A stretch of 64,000 bases of DNA. It comes from Photobacterium swingsii. Its GTDB lineage: Bacteria > Pseudomonadota > Gammaproteobacteria > Enterobacterales > Vibrionaceae. Below are positions 29,431 to 38,879 of the stretch, one piece after another (within the stretch, counting starts at the first letter, position 1; every line of letters starts with the position of its first letter). Under the pieces are notes generated by a model. It was not told the origin of the DNA and searched no databases. It saw only the letters and a list, made by a program, of their open reading frames with translations. A program made the translations under genes and the position numbers. The stretch is taken from positions 124,001 through 188,000 of the forward strand of contig NZ_AP024853.1 in the NCBI RefSeq assembly GCF_024346715.1. The letters are read 5' to 3'.

Positions 29431-30783
29431 ATGAACACGCCAAAGATCACTTTCATTGGAGCTGGCTCAACCATTTTCGTTAAGAATATTCTTGGCGATG
29501 TTTTCCATAAACCAGCACTTAAACATGCACAAATAGCGTTAATGGATATTGATGAGACTCGCTTAGCGGAATCTCAAATCGTTGTTAGTAAACTAATGGA
29601 ATCAGCGGGGGCTGAAGGCACCATCACTTGTCACCTTGATCAAAAAGAAGCGTTACAAGGTGCGGATTTTGTTGTAGTTGCTTTTCAAATTGGAGGTTAC
29701 GAACCATGTACTGTGACAGATTTTGAAGTCTGTAAACGTCATGGCTTAGAGCAAACAATTGCTGATACCTTAGGTCCTGGCGGTATTATGCGTTCGTTAC
29801 GTACTATCCCGCATTTATGGCAGATTTGTGAAGATATGACTGAAATTTGCCCAGATGCGACCATGCTGAATTACGTAAACCCTATGGCGATGAATACATG
29901 GGCTATGTACGCGAAATACCCTAACATCAAGCAAGTTGGCCTTTGCCATTCAGTGCAAGGTACGGCAGAAGAGTTGGCGCGTGATTTGGAGATCGATTAC
30001 CGTGATTTACGCTTTACTTGTGCGGGTATCAATCACATGGCGTACTACCTCACACTAGAAAAGAAAACAGAGCAGGGCGAGTACCTTGATATTTATCCTG
30101 ATCTTTTAGCTGCGTTTGAAAGTGGTAAAGCACCTAAGCCCGGTATTCACCACGCGGGTCGTTGCGTAAATTTAGTCCGTTATGAAATGTTTAAAAAGCT
30201 CGGTTACTTTGTTACTGAGTCATCAGAGCACTTTTCTGAATACACGCCATATTTCATTAAGCCAAATCGCCCAGATCTGATCGAACGTTATAAAGTGCCG
30301 CTAGATGAATACCCAAAACGTTGTGTTGAGCAAATCGCAGCGTGGAAACACGATTTGGAAGATTTTAAAAATGCAGATCGTATTGAAGTAAAAGAGTCGC
30401 ATGAGTACGCCAGTATCATCATGAATGCGATTTGGGCGGGTGTCCCAAGCGTGATTTACGGCAACGTAAAAAATGATGGCCTGATTGATAACTTGCCCCA
30501 AGGCTGCTGCGTGGAAGTGGCATGTTTAGTCGATGCCAATGGTATTCAACCGACTAAAGTTGGGCAATTGCCAAGTCACTTGGCGGCATTAATGCAAACT
30601 AATGTGAATGTACAAACCTTACTGACGGAAGCCATTCTGACAGAGAACCGCGACCGTATTTACCATGCTGCAATGTTAGATCCACACACAGCTGCAGTGC
30701 TTGGCATTGATGAAATTTATGCGCTCGTTGATGATCTGATTGCTGCGCATGAAGGTTGGTTGCCTGCTTGGGTACACCAATAA
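29431..30783 (+). CDS. melA: Alpha-galactosidase MelA (GH4, NAD+/Mn2+)
   Basis: A 450-aa GH4 enzyme that hydrolyses melibiose and related alpha-galactosides in the cytoplasm using NAD+ and a divalent metal. Motifs: FIGAGSTIFVKNILGD (Rossmann), NPMAMNTW, CHSVQGT (metal Cys) and GINHMAYYL (metal His), and a long match to E. coli MelA (451 aa). The ATG at 29431 gives the expected length; GAAGGA lies upstream. First gene of melAB. Confidence 0.96.
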   Translation: MNTPKITFIGAGSTIFVKNILGDVFHKPALKHAQIALMDIDETRLAESQIVVSKLMESAGAEGTITCHLDQKEALQGADFVVVAFQIGGYEPCTVTDFEVCKRHGLEQTIADTLGPGGIMRSLRTIPHLWQICEDMTEICPDATMLNYVNPMAMNTWAMYAKYPNIKQVGLCHSVQGTAEELARDLEIDYRDLRFTCAGINHMAYYLTLEKKTEQGEYLDIYPDLLAAFESGKAPKPGIHHAGRCVNLVRYEMFKKLGYFVTESSEHFSEYTPYFIKPNRPDLIERYKVPLDEYPKRCVEQIAAWKHDLEDFKNADRIEVKESHEYASIIMNAIWAGVPSVIYGNVKNDGLIDNLPQGCCVEVACLVDANGIQPTKVGQLPSHLAALMQTNVNVQTLLTEAILTENRDRIYHAAMLDPHTAAVLGIDEIYALVDDLIAAHEGWLPAWVHQ

Positions 30784-30962
30784 AATTAGTGTGGTATATG
30801 AGTCTATGCCTAGCCAATACAGGGCAAAGGCGAAGCAGTAATACCTTAAAAATAATAATTACCAACCATTATCAATATTAACGTGAATTAAATGGAATCT
30901 AGCCCCCTTATCTTTTTATGAGGATAAAGCGCTTAAATAGAAAGGGGGCCATAGGAGTCGCA

Positions 30963-32384
30963 ATGAGTGTTTCAATGAACACCAAGCTAAGCTACGGTTT
31001 TGGCGCATTTGGTAAAGATTTTGCCATTACCATTGTTTATATGTACCTCATGTTTTACTACACCGACGTTGTAGGGATCTCTGCTGGCATTGTCGGGACG
31101 ATTTTCTTAGTCGCACGTATTTGGGATGCTGTTAACGATCCTATTATGGGCTGGGTTGTGAATAATACTCGAACACGTTGGGGCAAATTCAAACCTTGGA
31201 TTTTAATAGGCACAATTACGAATTCTATTGTGCTGTATATGTTGTTTACCGCGCACTATTTTGAAGGTCCATGGCTGATAGCCTATGCCGCAGTTACCTA
31301 TATATTGTGGGGCATGACCTATACCTTAATGGACATTCCATTTTGGTCATTAGTACCCACATTAACGCTTGATAAGCGAGAACGTGAAGAGCTCGTTCCT
31401 TATCCTCGCTTCTTTGCCAGCCTTGCTTGGATAGTCACAGCAGCTATTGCGATGCCTATGATTAACTACTTTGGTGGTGAAGATAAAGGCTTTGGTTTTC
31501 AGGTGTTCAGTCTAATGTTGATTGTGTGCTTTGCCCTTTCAACCTTTATTACCTTGCGTAATGTAAAAGAGCGTTATTCAACTGATAAACTCGATAGTGA
31601 ACAAGCTGAAGAGAAAGTGTCACTGAAGAAAATGGTGTCATTAATCTATAAAAACAGTCAGCTAAGTTGCGTACTCTGTATGGCGTTGTCATATAACCTT
31701 GCCACAAACATTATTATGGCGTTCGCGGTGTATTACTTCACATACGTTGTTGGCAACGAAGAGTTGTTCCCGTATTACATGGCATACGCCGGCGTGGCTA
31801 ACTTAATCACACTGGTACTTTTCCCTAAATTAGCGAAAATTTTCTCTCGCCGTATGTTATGGGCTGGGGCCTCTGGTTTTCCGATTTTAGGTAGCTTAGT
31901 TCTTATTTATATCGGCTTATATGATCAACAGAGTGTATTGCTGATCTCTACTGCCGGTATTTTACTGCAAATCGGTACGGCGCTGTTTTGGGTGCTAAAC
32001 GTTATCATGGTGGCAGACACTGTTGATTACGGTGAGTATAAGTTAGGTGTACGCTGTGAAAGTATCGCGTTCTCAGTACAAACCTTAGTGGTTAAAGCAG
32101 GCTCAGCATTTGCTGCTTTCTTTATTGGCATTGCATTAACTGCGGTTAACTATATTCCTAATATTGAACAAAGTGCTGACACTATCTTTGGCATGCAGTG
32201 CATCATGATTGGTTTGCCAAGCTTCTTTTTTGTCATTGCATTGGTGATTTATTTCCGATTCTATAAATTAAACGGGGCGTACCATCAGAAAATTCAGGAT
32301 CACCTGACTGAGAAATACGATCACTTGATACCTGATGGTGGCGGCGAACTTAAAGCCTCGGGTAAGCCAGCTCCTGCGGTATAA
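30963..32384 (+). CDS. melB: Melibiose:cation symporter MelB
   Basis: A 473-aa sugar-cation symporter of the GPH family, twelve helices. It begins [18 protein letters not shown], identical in pattern to E. coli MelB, with [10 protein letters not shown] (cation-site Asp), [27 protein letters not shown] and [15 protein letters not shown]. It imports melibiose with Na+, Li+ or H+. The ATG at 30963 has AGGAG 5 nt upstream and lies 6 codons or so before the usual MelB start. Confidence 0.96.
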   Translation: MSVSMNTKLSYGFGAFGKDFAITIVYMYLMFYYTDVVGISAGIVGTIFLVARIWDAVNDPIMGWVVNNTRTRWGKFKPWILIGTITNSIVLYMLFTAHYFEGPWLIAYAAVTYILWGMTYTLMDIPFWSLVPTLTLDKREREELVPYPRFFASLAWIVTAAIAMPMINYFGGEDKGFGFQVFSLMLIVCFALSTFITLRNVKERYSTDKLDSEQAEEKVSLKKMVSLIYKNSQLSCVLCMALSYNLATNIIMAFAVYYFTYVVGNEELFPYYMAYAGVANLITLVLFPKLAKIFSRRMLWAGASGFPILGSLVLIYIGLYDQQSVLLISTAGILLQIGTALFWVLNVIMVADTVDYGEYKLGVRCESIAFSVQTLVVKAGSAFAAFFIGIALTAVNYIPNIEQSADTIFGMQCIMIGLPSFFFVIALVIYFRFYKLNGAYHQKIQDHLTEKYDHLIPDGGGELKASGKPAPAV

Positions 32385-32411
32385 CAACTCACTATTCTCA
32401 CTTTTATTATG

Positions 32412-32440
32412 AGCCTCCTTACAGGTAGGAGGCTTTATCT
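32412..32440 (+). terminator. Intrinsic terminator after melB
   Basis: Stem AGCCTCCT/AGGAGGCT with loop TACAGGT and TTTATCTT, 28 nt past the stop. Confidence 0.85.
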
Positions 32441-32630
32441 TGTTGGTATCGGTTTTTTATTAGCCAATGGCTTATGTGATTTTTTGAATATTTGAACTTA
32501 CTGTTGAGGCGAAGATTAAAATGCCTTACCATTTAATGGTATATCATGCTGTAAATATTAAAGTTAGTAACGTTAATTGGTGTTCGCAGTATGTTTAGAA
32601 AAACGCGCAATAGAAATGAAAGGTGAGTGA

Positions 32631-32741
32631 GTGTCCTGTCAGCATTCAGAAGTAAAAAGAATTAAACGTACGTTTTTTCAGAAATTGTTCTGTAAGGCCA
32701 TCTATCAATGTCAACGCTGTGGTGTGTATATTAAATTATGA
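32631..32741 (+). CDS. 36-aa Cys-rich microprotein, possible zinc ribbon
   Basis: A GTG-start frame of 36 codons reading MSCQHSEVKRIKRTFFQKLF then CKAIYQCQRCGVYIKL. Cys3, His5, Cys27 and Cys30 form a CxH...CxxC pattern and residue 31 is the Gly typical of a zinc knuckle; the middle is strongly basic. AAAGGTG lies 5 nt upstream. The translation is clean and protein-like, whereas the surrounding 400 bp is otherwise featureless. No family name can be given. It is free-standing between melB's terminator and the convergent LysR gene. Confidence 0.5.
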   Translation: MSCQHSEVKRIKRTFFQKLFCKAIYQCQRCGVYIKL

Positions 32742-32843
32742 GTGGAATAATATGCGCATCAAACCAGCATCCAGAATTCAAGAAAGTGCTTCGTTTTAGT
32801 AATGATTGAATAATCATAAACAAGGCACGCATTCTTCTGCGCT

Positions 32844-33746
32844 TCACGCATTTGAGTCATGACTAACATCATCGTAATTTAAATACTCAATGCACAAATC
32901 ATGAAAAGCTTGCGCTTGTGGTGAAATAGTTCGATCTTTTAACCGGAAAATACCAATTTGACGTTTAAGCGGTGGGTCTATCAGTGGGATCCAGACTAAG
33001 CGAGTTTCGTTGGTTGGGAAGGCCAGCTTCGGTAGGGTAGTTACGCCAATTCCTAACTCTAGAACTGAGAATAATGACGTAATGTTTTCTACAGAATAGA
33101 GTGCTTGTTCACTTAGAGTCCGCGCTGGGGTTGGGTCTAATAGCTTGCATGTCCCGTTGCGAATAAACGGCAGTTGTAACAGTGTTTTCCATTCAATCCC
33201 TTCAGGTTGTTGCGCGATGGGATCATCGCGTAAACAGACGACACCGATGGGATCTGAGACTAACGGCGTAAAGTCTATGGCGTCTTCTTCAAGTTCGGAA
33301 CAATTCCCTAAGGCTAAATCGACCTCACCTGAGAGTAATCTTTCTTCCACTCCTGCGGCATTATCATCGATTAAGCTGACCTCGACATTGGGGTATTTTT
33401 CACAAAATGCACCAAGGACGCTAGGGATCAATTTAGCCGCAACAGAAGGGACGCTTGCTATACGGACTCGTCCTTGTTGACCAGCTGCAGCAGCGCGTAG
33501 ATCATTATTTAACGCATTGTAAACGTTTAAAAATTGAATGATTTTAGGCAAGCAAATTGTACCGAATGGTGTGAGTGTTGATTTGTTGCCCGCTTCAAAA
33601 AGTGACTGACCTAATATTTTTTCAAGCTCTTTTATTGAGGTCGAAAGTGCAGCTTGTGATCGATTAGCGCGATGAGATGCAGCGCGAAATCCACCTTCTT
33701 CAACCACTAATACAAAATGTTTCAATTGTTGGAGCTTTATACTCAT
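32844..33746 (-). CDS. LysR-family regulator of the RidA-ALDH-BCCT cluster
   Basis: A 300-aa LTTR starting MSIKLQQLKHFVLVVEEGGF, then RAASHRANRSQAALSTSIKE, with the effector domain behind it. Start 33746 is chosen because AGGAAG lies 8 nt upstream and gives the usual LTTR beginning; an in-frame start at 33869 adds a non-homologous 41 residues. Divergent from the RidA gene by 158 bp, so it is the probable controller of the catabolic cluster to its right. Confidence 0.88.
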   Translation of the reverse strand: MSIKLQQLKHFVLVVEEGGFRAASHRANRSQAALSTSIKELEKILGQSLFEAGNKSTLTPFGTICLPKIIQFLNVYNALNNDLRAAAAGQQGRVRIASVPSVAAKLIPSVLGAFCEKYPNVEVSLIDDNAAGVEERLLSGEVDLALGNCSELEEDAIDFTPLVSDPIGVVCLRDDPIAQQPEGIEWKTLLQLPFIRNGTCKLLDPTPARTLSEQALYSVENITSLFSVLELGIGVTTLPKLAFPTNETRLVWIPLIDPPLKRQIGIFRLKDRTISPQAQAFHDLCIEYLNYDDVSHDSNA

Positions 33747-33904
33747 AGAGGATGCTTCCTTGTCAGCCCTTTGTTTATCATGCTTCCCGTAAGGTGATAA
33801 GTTTTTATTATCATTTGTACAAAATTTACCGTTAGATTTATCAAGTGTCAAAGGGCAGTATTTAACCATCTTGAAACATTGCTGTTACATGGTTGAATTA
33901 AAAC

Positions 33905-34306
33905 ATGAATGCTCATACTCAAAAACATCCAGTAAAGACCTCTCTATTTGCTTCAAAAGCCCCATTGGAATGGGCCATTGTCAATAATGGCACCTTATAT
34001 ACAGCGCAGATCCCTATTGACCAAACAGGGACGGTTGTTGAAGGCGGTATTGAAGCTCAAACTCGTCAAACCTTTAGTAACTTGATCCATACTTTGGAAT
34101 GCGCAGGCGAATCATTAGATTCCGTACTGCAAGTGATGATCTATGTAACCGATCGTGAATACCTTAAAACTGTTAACAATGTGTATGCCGAATATTTCAA
34201 CGCGCCTTACCCAAATCGAGCAGCCATCGTTGTAGCAGGGCTTGCTCGTGAAGAAATGCTGGTGGAATTTGTCGTGTATGCAGCAGTGGCGCAACCAAGC
34301 GTGTGA
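33905..34306 (+). CDS. RidA/YjgF-family enamine/imine deaminase
   Basis: A 133-aa RidA-family protein with an internal YjgF core (LYTAQIPIDQTGTVVEGGIEAQTRQTFSNL), VYVTD-like VMIYVTDREYLKTVNNVYAEYF and PNRAAIVVAGLAREEMLVEF. The Arg in PNRAA and the Glu in VEFVVYA are at the active-site positions. RidA hydrolyses reactive enamines/imines made by amino-acid-handling enzymes. First gene of the cluster, divergent from the LysR gene. Confidence 0.93.
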   Translation: MNAHTQKHPVKTSLFASKAPLEWAIVNNGTLYTAQIPIDQTGTVVEGGIEAQTRQTFSNLIHTLECAGESLDSVLQVMIYVTDREYLKTVNNVYAEYFNAPYPNRAAIVVAGLAREEMLVEFVVYAAVAQPSV

Positions 34307-34430
34307 TTGTGTCGCCAAAGCATGTTTTCTTTTATACCAACCGAAATAAGTTTGACTGTGCAAAAGAATATTGAAGGTTGTTAGGTTCCAATACAGCCGT
34401 TGTTTATCAAGTATTAGTTACAAGGACAAA

Positions 34431-35894
34431 ATGATGACTCAATTACAGAATGTTCAATCAGAAACCTCACTTTATATTGCTGGCGAATGGCAGTCAGGGA
34501 TCAGCACGGTTGCCAATATCAATCCATCAGATATTAGTGAAAATCTCGGTGATTATGCGCAAGCAAGTGAAGCGCAAGTGCAGCAAGCAATCGCGGTCGC
34601 AAAACAGGCTCAACCACAATGGGAAAAAACACCGATTGAGCGCAAGCAAGCCGTGCTTCAAGCCATTGGTGACGAATTAATTGCCCGTTGCGATGAACTT
34701 GGGGCCTTGCTTTCCCGTGAAGAAGGTAAGCCGTTTGCCGAAGGGCGCGGTGAGATTTACCGAGCTGGTCAATTTTTCCAATATTTTGCCGCTGAAGTAC
34801 TGCGCCAGATTGGGGATAGTGCTGATTCAGTTCGTCCTGGTGTGTCGGTAGAAGTGACGCGTGAAGCTGTGGGTGTGGTAGCAATCATTTCACCATGGAA
34901 CTTCCCAACAGCGACAGCCGCTTGGAAAATTGCGCCTGCATTAGCTTTTGGTAATAGCGTCATTTGGAAGCCAGCCAACCTGACTCCAGCAAGCGCAGTT
35001 GCACTGACTGAAATTATTCATCGTCAAGGCTTACCTGCTGGCACCTTTAACTTGGTGTTAGGTAGTGGTTCGCAAGTTGGTAATACCCTTATCAATTCAA
35101 AAGACATTAACGGTGTCAGCTTTACAGGATCCGTTGAGACAGGCCGTAAAGTCGCAGCGGCAACAGCGCCTAATTTTGTTCGTTGTCAGCTTGAAATGGG
35201 CAGCAAAAATGCCTTGGTGATTGCTGATGATGCCGATATTCAAACAGCAGTAGACGCCACAATAGCCGGTTCATTCTCAGGTGCGGGCCAGAAGTGTACT
35301 GCATCATCTCGTTTAGTGGTGATGGACAATATTCACGATGCCTATGTTGAAGCTTTGATCAAACGTATGAGCGAATTAAAAGTCGGTCATGCGTTAGAAG
35401 ATGGCGTATTTATGGGCCCTGTTGTGGATGGAAACCAGCTTGAATCTAATTTCACTTGGATTGATCGAGCACGCCAAAGTGGTGCTGAACTCGCTTGTGG
35501 TGGAGAGCGTTTGAGCTTGAAACATGATGGTTATTACATGTCACCAACTTTATTTTTGAATACGAAAAATAGTTGGGAGGTAAACCAAGAAGAAGTGTTT
35601 GCTCCTATGGCCTGTGTGATTCGCGTAGCGGATTTAGAAGAAGCGATAGCGACAACCAATGATACTCGCTTTGGTTTAACAGGGGGGATCATCACGCAGA
35701 GTCTGCGTACCAGTGCCATGTTCAAGCAACAGGCGCAAACAGGTTGTGTGATGGTGAATTTACCAACAGCGGGTACGGATTACCACGTGCCATTCGGGGG
35801 GCGTAAAGAGTCGAGTTTTGGCCCTCGAGAACAAGGCCAATATGCGAAAGAGTTCTATACCGTAGTGAAAACAGCCTACCAGCGCCCTTATTAA
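34431..35894 (+). CDS. NAD(P)+-dependent aldehyde dehydrogenase
   Basis: A 487-aa ALDH. It has the Rossmann and substrate motifs PWNFPTATAAWKIAPALAFGN, GSVETGRKVA, the catalytic Glu in LEMGSKN and the catalytic Cys in GAGQKCTASSR (about residue 289). The sequence is closest in style to the alpha-ketoglutarate semialdehyde dehydrogenase/succinate semialdehyde group. It would oxidise the aldehyde formed in the pathway of this cluster. The two ATGs at 34431 and 34434 are equivalent; AAGGA lies just upstream. Confidence 0.93.
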   Translation: MMTQLQNVQSETSLYIAGEWQSGISTVANINPSDISENLGDYAQASEAQVQQAIAVAKQAQPQWEKTPIERKQAVLQAIGDELIARCDELGALLSREEGKPFAEGRGEIYRAGQFFQYFAAEVLRQIGDSADSVRPGVSVEVTREAVGVVAIISPWNFPTATAAWKIAPALAFGNSVIWKPANLTPASAVALTEIIHRQGLPAGTFNLVLGSGSQVGNTLINSKDINGVSFTGSVETGRKVAAATAPNFVRCQLEMGSKNALVIADDADIQTAVDATIAGSFSGAGQKCTASSRLVVMDNIHDAYVEALIKRMSELKVGHALEDGVFMGPVVDGNQLESNFTWIDRARQSGAELACGGERLSLKHDGYYMSPTLFLNTKNSWEVNQEEVFAPMACVIRVADLEEAIATTNDTRFGLTGGIITQSLRTSAMFKQQAQTGCVMVNLPTAGTDYHVPFGGRKESSFGPREQGQYAKEFYTVVKTAYQRPY

Positions 35895-35913
35895 GCGCTT
35901 TGAAGCAGGGAAG

Positions 35914-35973
35914 TGTGAAAGTATCGCACTTTCTCTGGTCTGAGTGAGTAGGTGAGGCTTGCTTACTCACTCA
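35914..35973 (+). repeat. Two hairpins between the aldehyde dehydrogenase and M19 genes
   Basis: The first is GAAAGT, ATCGC, ACTTTC (about 35917-35933). The second has perfect arms TGAGTGAGTA (35941-35950) and TACTCACTCA (35964-35973). Neither has a following T-run, so they are more likely mRNA processing or stability elements than terminators. Confidence 0.5.
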
Positions 35974-36003
35974 TGAGATTAAAACACCGTTTAAGGAGTG
36001 GCT

Positions 36004-36993
36004 ATGTATCAACAACGGATTGTGATTGATGGGTTGCAGTACTGCAATTGGGATAGAGAGTATTTTCAAACCTTGCAAGCCAGTGGCATTACTGCCGTAC
36101 ATGCGACCGTGGTGTATCACGAAAATGCCCGTGAGACACTGACTCGGTTCGCTGAGTGGAATTTACGGTTTGAGCAAAATGCCGACTTAATCATGCCAAT
36201 TCATTCAATGGCAGATGTTGAGCAAGCAAAAGCAACAGGCAAAGTTGGCGTTTTTCTTGGTGCGCAAAACTGTTCTCCAATCGACGACGAAATAGGCTTG
36301 ATCCCAGTAATGCGTCAGCAAGGGTTGCTGATCATGCAGCTCACGTATAACAACCAAAGTTTACTGGCGACGGGGTGTTATGAAAAGCATGACACTGGCA
36401 TTACCCGTTTTGGTAAACAAGCCATCGAAGAGATGAATCGTGTCGGCATGATTATCGATATGTCACACAGTGCTGAGCGCTCCACACTTGAAGCAATCGA
36501 CTTATCGTCACGTCCTATTTGTATCAGCCACGCAAATCCTACATTTGCTCATGATGCCCTACGTAATAAATCAAACACGGTTATCAAAGCGTTAGCGGCA
36601 CGCGGTGGCTTGATTGGCTTTAGTTTGTACCCCTTTCATTTGCCAAACGGTAGCCAATGTACCTTGGATGATTTTTGCCAGATGGTAGCAACAACAGCCG
36701 ATATGGTGGGGATAGAACACCTAGGTATCGGTAGTGATCTATGTTTAAACCAGCCCCAAGCCGTTTTGGAGTGGATGCGAAATGGACGTTGGTCGAAAGC
36801 TATGGATTACGGTGAAGGTTCAGCAAGTAACTCAGGCTGGCCTGATGCATTGCCATGGTTCTGTGGTAGTGCAGGTATGGAAAATATTTATAACGGACTT
36901 ATCCAGCATGGATTCAGCGAAGGGGAGGCAGGAAAAGTCTTGGGTGAGAACTGGTTTAATTTCCTGAGCGAGGGGCTGGAATCAGCAAGCTAA
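36004..36993 (+). CDS. M19-family 'membrane dipeptidase' homologue with altered metal site
   Basis: A 329-aa protein of the renal-dipeptidase fold. Conserved late ligands are present: H155 in IIDMSHS, H176 in ISHANP and D245 in IGSDLC. The first HxD motif of active M19 enzymes (usually DGHxD) is replaced by IDGLQYCNWD at residues 8-17, and the bridging-Glu region (residues 84-89, FLGAQN) has Ala/Gln. As I recall, similar HxD-less M19 proteins occur in betaine and dimethylglycine catabolic loci of Pseudomonas, so the enzyme may bind a single metal or act on a non-peptide. GTG at 35998 is in frame, but ATG 36004 has AAGGAG 5 nt upstream. Confidence 0.85.
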   Translation: MYQQRIVIDGLQYCNWDREYFQTLQASGITAVHATVVYHENARETLTRFAEWNLRFEQNADLIMPIHSMADVEQAKATGKVGVFLGAQNCSPIDDEIGLIPVMRQQGLLIMQLTYNNQSLLATGCYEKHDTGITRFGKQAIEEMNRVGMIIDMSHSAERSTLEAIDLSSRPICISHANPTFAHDALRNKSNTVIKALAARGGLIGFSLYPFHLPNGSQCTLDDFCQMVATTADMVGIEHLGIGSDLCLNQPQAVLEWMRNGRWSKAMDYGEGSASNSGWPDALPWFCGSAGMENIYNGLIQHGFSEGEAGKVLGENWFNFLSEGLESAS

Positions 36994-37105
36994 AATTTTG
37001 GCCGAATAAGGCTTTGATAAAAAAGTAATATTTTCATGGAAAAGTAACTGCACTTAAATACTGAGCTCAATACTACAAGAATAGAGCTGGTGTTAAACAA
37101 ATCTC

Positions 37106-37135
37106 TTGTAGCCACTGAATGGCTGGTCGCTACAA
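37106..37135 (+). repeat. Hairpin between the M19 and BCCT genes
   Basis: Perfect arms TTGTAGC (37106-37112) and GCTACAA (37129-37135) around 16 nt, 20 bp before the BCCT start. No terminator T-run. Confidence 0.4.
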
Positions 37136-37154
37136 AAACCTCTGGAGTCAGAGT

Positions 37155-38744
37155 ATGTCTGATTTAAGTAATCGTATGCACGCGAGCACAAACAAAATTG
37201 CAAGTGAACACACACGAACGGACACCTCAAAATCGACATCTGAAAAGCTTGGTTTAGATAACCCTGCGTTTTGGTACAGCGGCGGTTTCATCGCTCTCTT
37301 TGTCGCGATAGCCGTGTTTGATGCGGACCTGTTATCAACGCTCGTTAATACTGGGTTTGCATGGTCGGTAAAAATCTTTGGTCCGTATTGGCAAATGCTA
37401 CTACTTCTGACTTTTCTTATTGGTCTTGGCTTGGCAGCAGGGCGAACAGGCAAAGTCATTTTAGGCGGCCTTGCCGAACCTGAGATTGACGGTTTTCGTT
37501 GGATGGCGATCATCTTTTGTACGCTGTTAGCGGGTGGTGGGGTCTTTTGGGCTGCGGCAGAACCCATTGCACACTTTGTGAGTCCGCCACCTTTGTATGG
37601 CCCTCAAGAAAACCCGCAACAAGGGGCTGTTAATGCCTTATCACAATCGTTTATGCACTGGGGGTTTCTTGCTTGGGCAATAGTGGGCAGCTTAACATCT
37701 ATCGTGGTGATGCACCTTCACTATGATAAGGGGTTACCGTTAAAACCACGTACTTTACTTTATCCTGTATTAGGTGAACGAGCACTCAAAGGCCATACCG
37801 GCGCCATCATTGACGCGTGTTGTATTATCGCAGTTGCAGCAGGCACGATTGGACCTATTGGCTTCCTTGGCCTTCAAGTAAGTTATGCACTTAATGCGTT
37901 GTTTGATATTCCAGATGGTTTTACCACTCAGCTCATCATCATTTTATTTGCGATTGCACTCTATACCTTATCGGCACTGAGTGGTTTAAACCGTGGCATG
38001 CAAATGCTTAGCCGTTACAACGTTATTTTGGCGATGGCGCTAATGGTTTATGTGCTGATTTTTGGTCCGACTAACTTCATCTTTAATGCCTACATTCAAG
38101 GTGTAGGCAGTATGTTAGATAACTTTATTCCGATGGCGACTTACCGTGGTGATGAAGGTTGGTTGAGTTGGTGGACGGTATTCTTTTGGGGGTGGTTCCT
38201 TGGTTATGGCCCTATGATGGCTATCTTTATTGCCCGTATTTCACGTGGCCGCACCATACGTCAAATCATCACAACCATAAGTATTGTGGCACCTTTTGTT
38301 ACCTGTTTTTGGTTCACCATTGTGGGTGGTTCTGGCTTAGCATTTGAAATTGCAGACCCTGGTAGTGTGAGTAAAGCGTTTGAAGGTTTCAATTTACCTG
38401 GCGCATTACTGGCGGTGACTCAGCAGCTGCCATTGCCGATGCTGACATCAATCTTATTCCTGATTTTAACCACCATCTTTATTGTGACCACAGGGGATTC
38501 CATGACGTACACCATCAGTGTGGTTGTGAGTGGTGAAACTGAACCCAACCCTGTCATAAGAACATTTTGGGGAGTGATGATGGGGGTTACAGCACTGATA
38601 CTGATCTCCCTCGGCTCTGGCGGTATCTCTGCGTTGCAATCTTTCATTGTCATCACAGCTGTCCCCGTTTCATTAATCTTGTTGCCATCGCTTTGGAACG
38701 CGCCTCAGATCGCGATGAAGATGGCGAAAGCACAAGGACTGTGA
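37155..38744 (+). CDS. BCCT-family transporter (betaine/carnitine/choline type)
   Basis: A 529-aa transporter with twelve predicted helices. The family signature around helix 4 is present (GVFWAAAEPIAHF), with LSQSFMHWGFLAWAI and WTVFFWGWFLGYGPMMAIFIARISRGRTIR in helices 6-8. BCCT proteins carry quaternary-ammonium compounds or related zwitterions. Whether uptake is for osmoprotection or catabolism is open, but the surrounding ALDH, RidA and M19 genes favour catabolism. ATG 37155 is preferred; the N-terminal 40 residues are hydrophilic, as usual. Confidence 0.92.
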   Translation: MSDLSNRMHASTNKIASEHTRTDTSKSTSEKLGLDNPAFWYSGGFIALFVAIAVFDADLLSTLVNTGFAWSVKIFGPYWQMLLLLTFLIGLGLAAGRTGKVILGGLAEPEIDGFRWMAIIFCTLLAGGGVFWAAAEPIAHFVSPPPLYGPQENPQQGAVNALSQSFMHWGFLAWAIVGSLTSIVVMHLHYDKGLPLKPRTLLYPVLGERALKGHTGAIIDACCIIAVAAGTIGPIGFLGLQVSYALNALFDIPDGFTTQLIIILFAIALYTLSALSGLNRGMQMLSRYNVILAMALMVYVLIFGPTNFIFNAYIQGVGSMLDNFIPMATYRGDEGWLSWWTVFFWGWFLGYGPMMAIFIARISRGRTIRQIITTISIVAPFVTCFWFTIVGGSGLAFEIADPGSVSKAFEGFNLPGALLAVTQQLPLPMLTSILFLILTTIFIVTTGDSMTYTISVVVSGETEPNPVIRTFWGVMMGVTALILISLGSGGISALQSFIVITAVPVSLILLPSLWNAPQIAMKMAKAQGL

Positions 38745-38815
38745 TTTACCGCGTGCATGGTTGGCCTGCACGTATTCCATCGAACTGGTGAAGATACATC
38801 AGTCATTCAACTGTT

Positions 38816-38834
38816 AGGGCGAGACTATCGCCCT
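38816..38834 (+). repeat. Hairpin between the BCCT gene and the unrecognised gene
   Basis: Perfect arms AGGGCGA and TCGCCCT with loop GACTA, 46 bp before the next start. GC-rich stem; no U-run, so the element is unlikely to be a standard terminator. Confidence 0.5.
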
Positions 38835-38879
38835 CACTATAAATGAACATTCTTACAACTACACATGGTGGTGAGCAAT

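Noticed and set aside
34336-34360. A second copy of the protease-linked palindromic repeat, from the bases TATACCAACC.
   Set aside because: Only about ten bases agree with one end and no matching opposite end is found, so this may be a remnant or chance.
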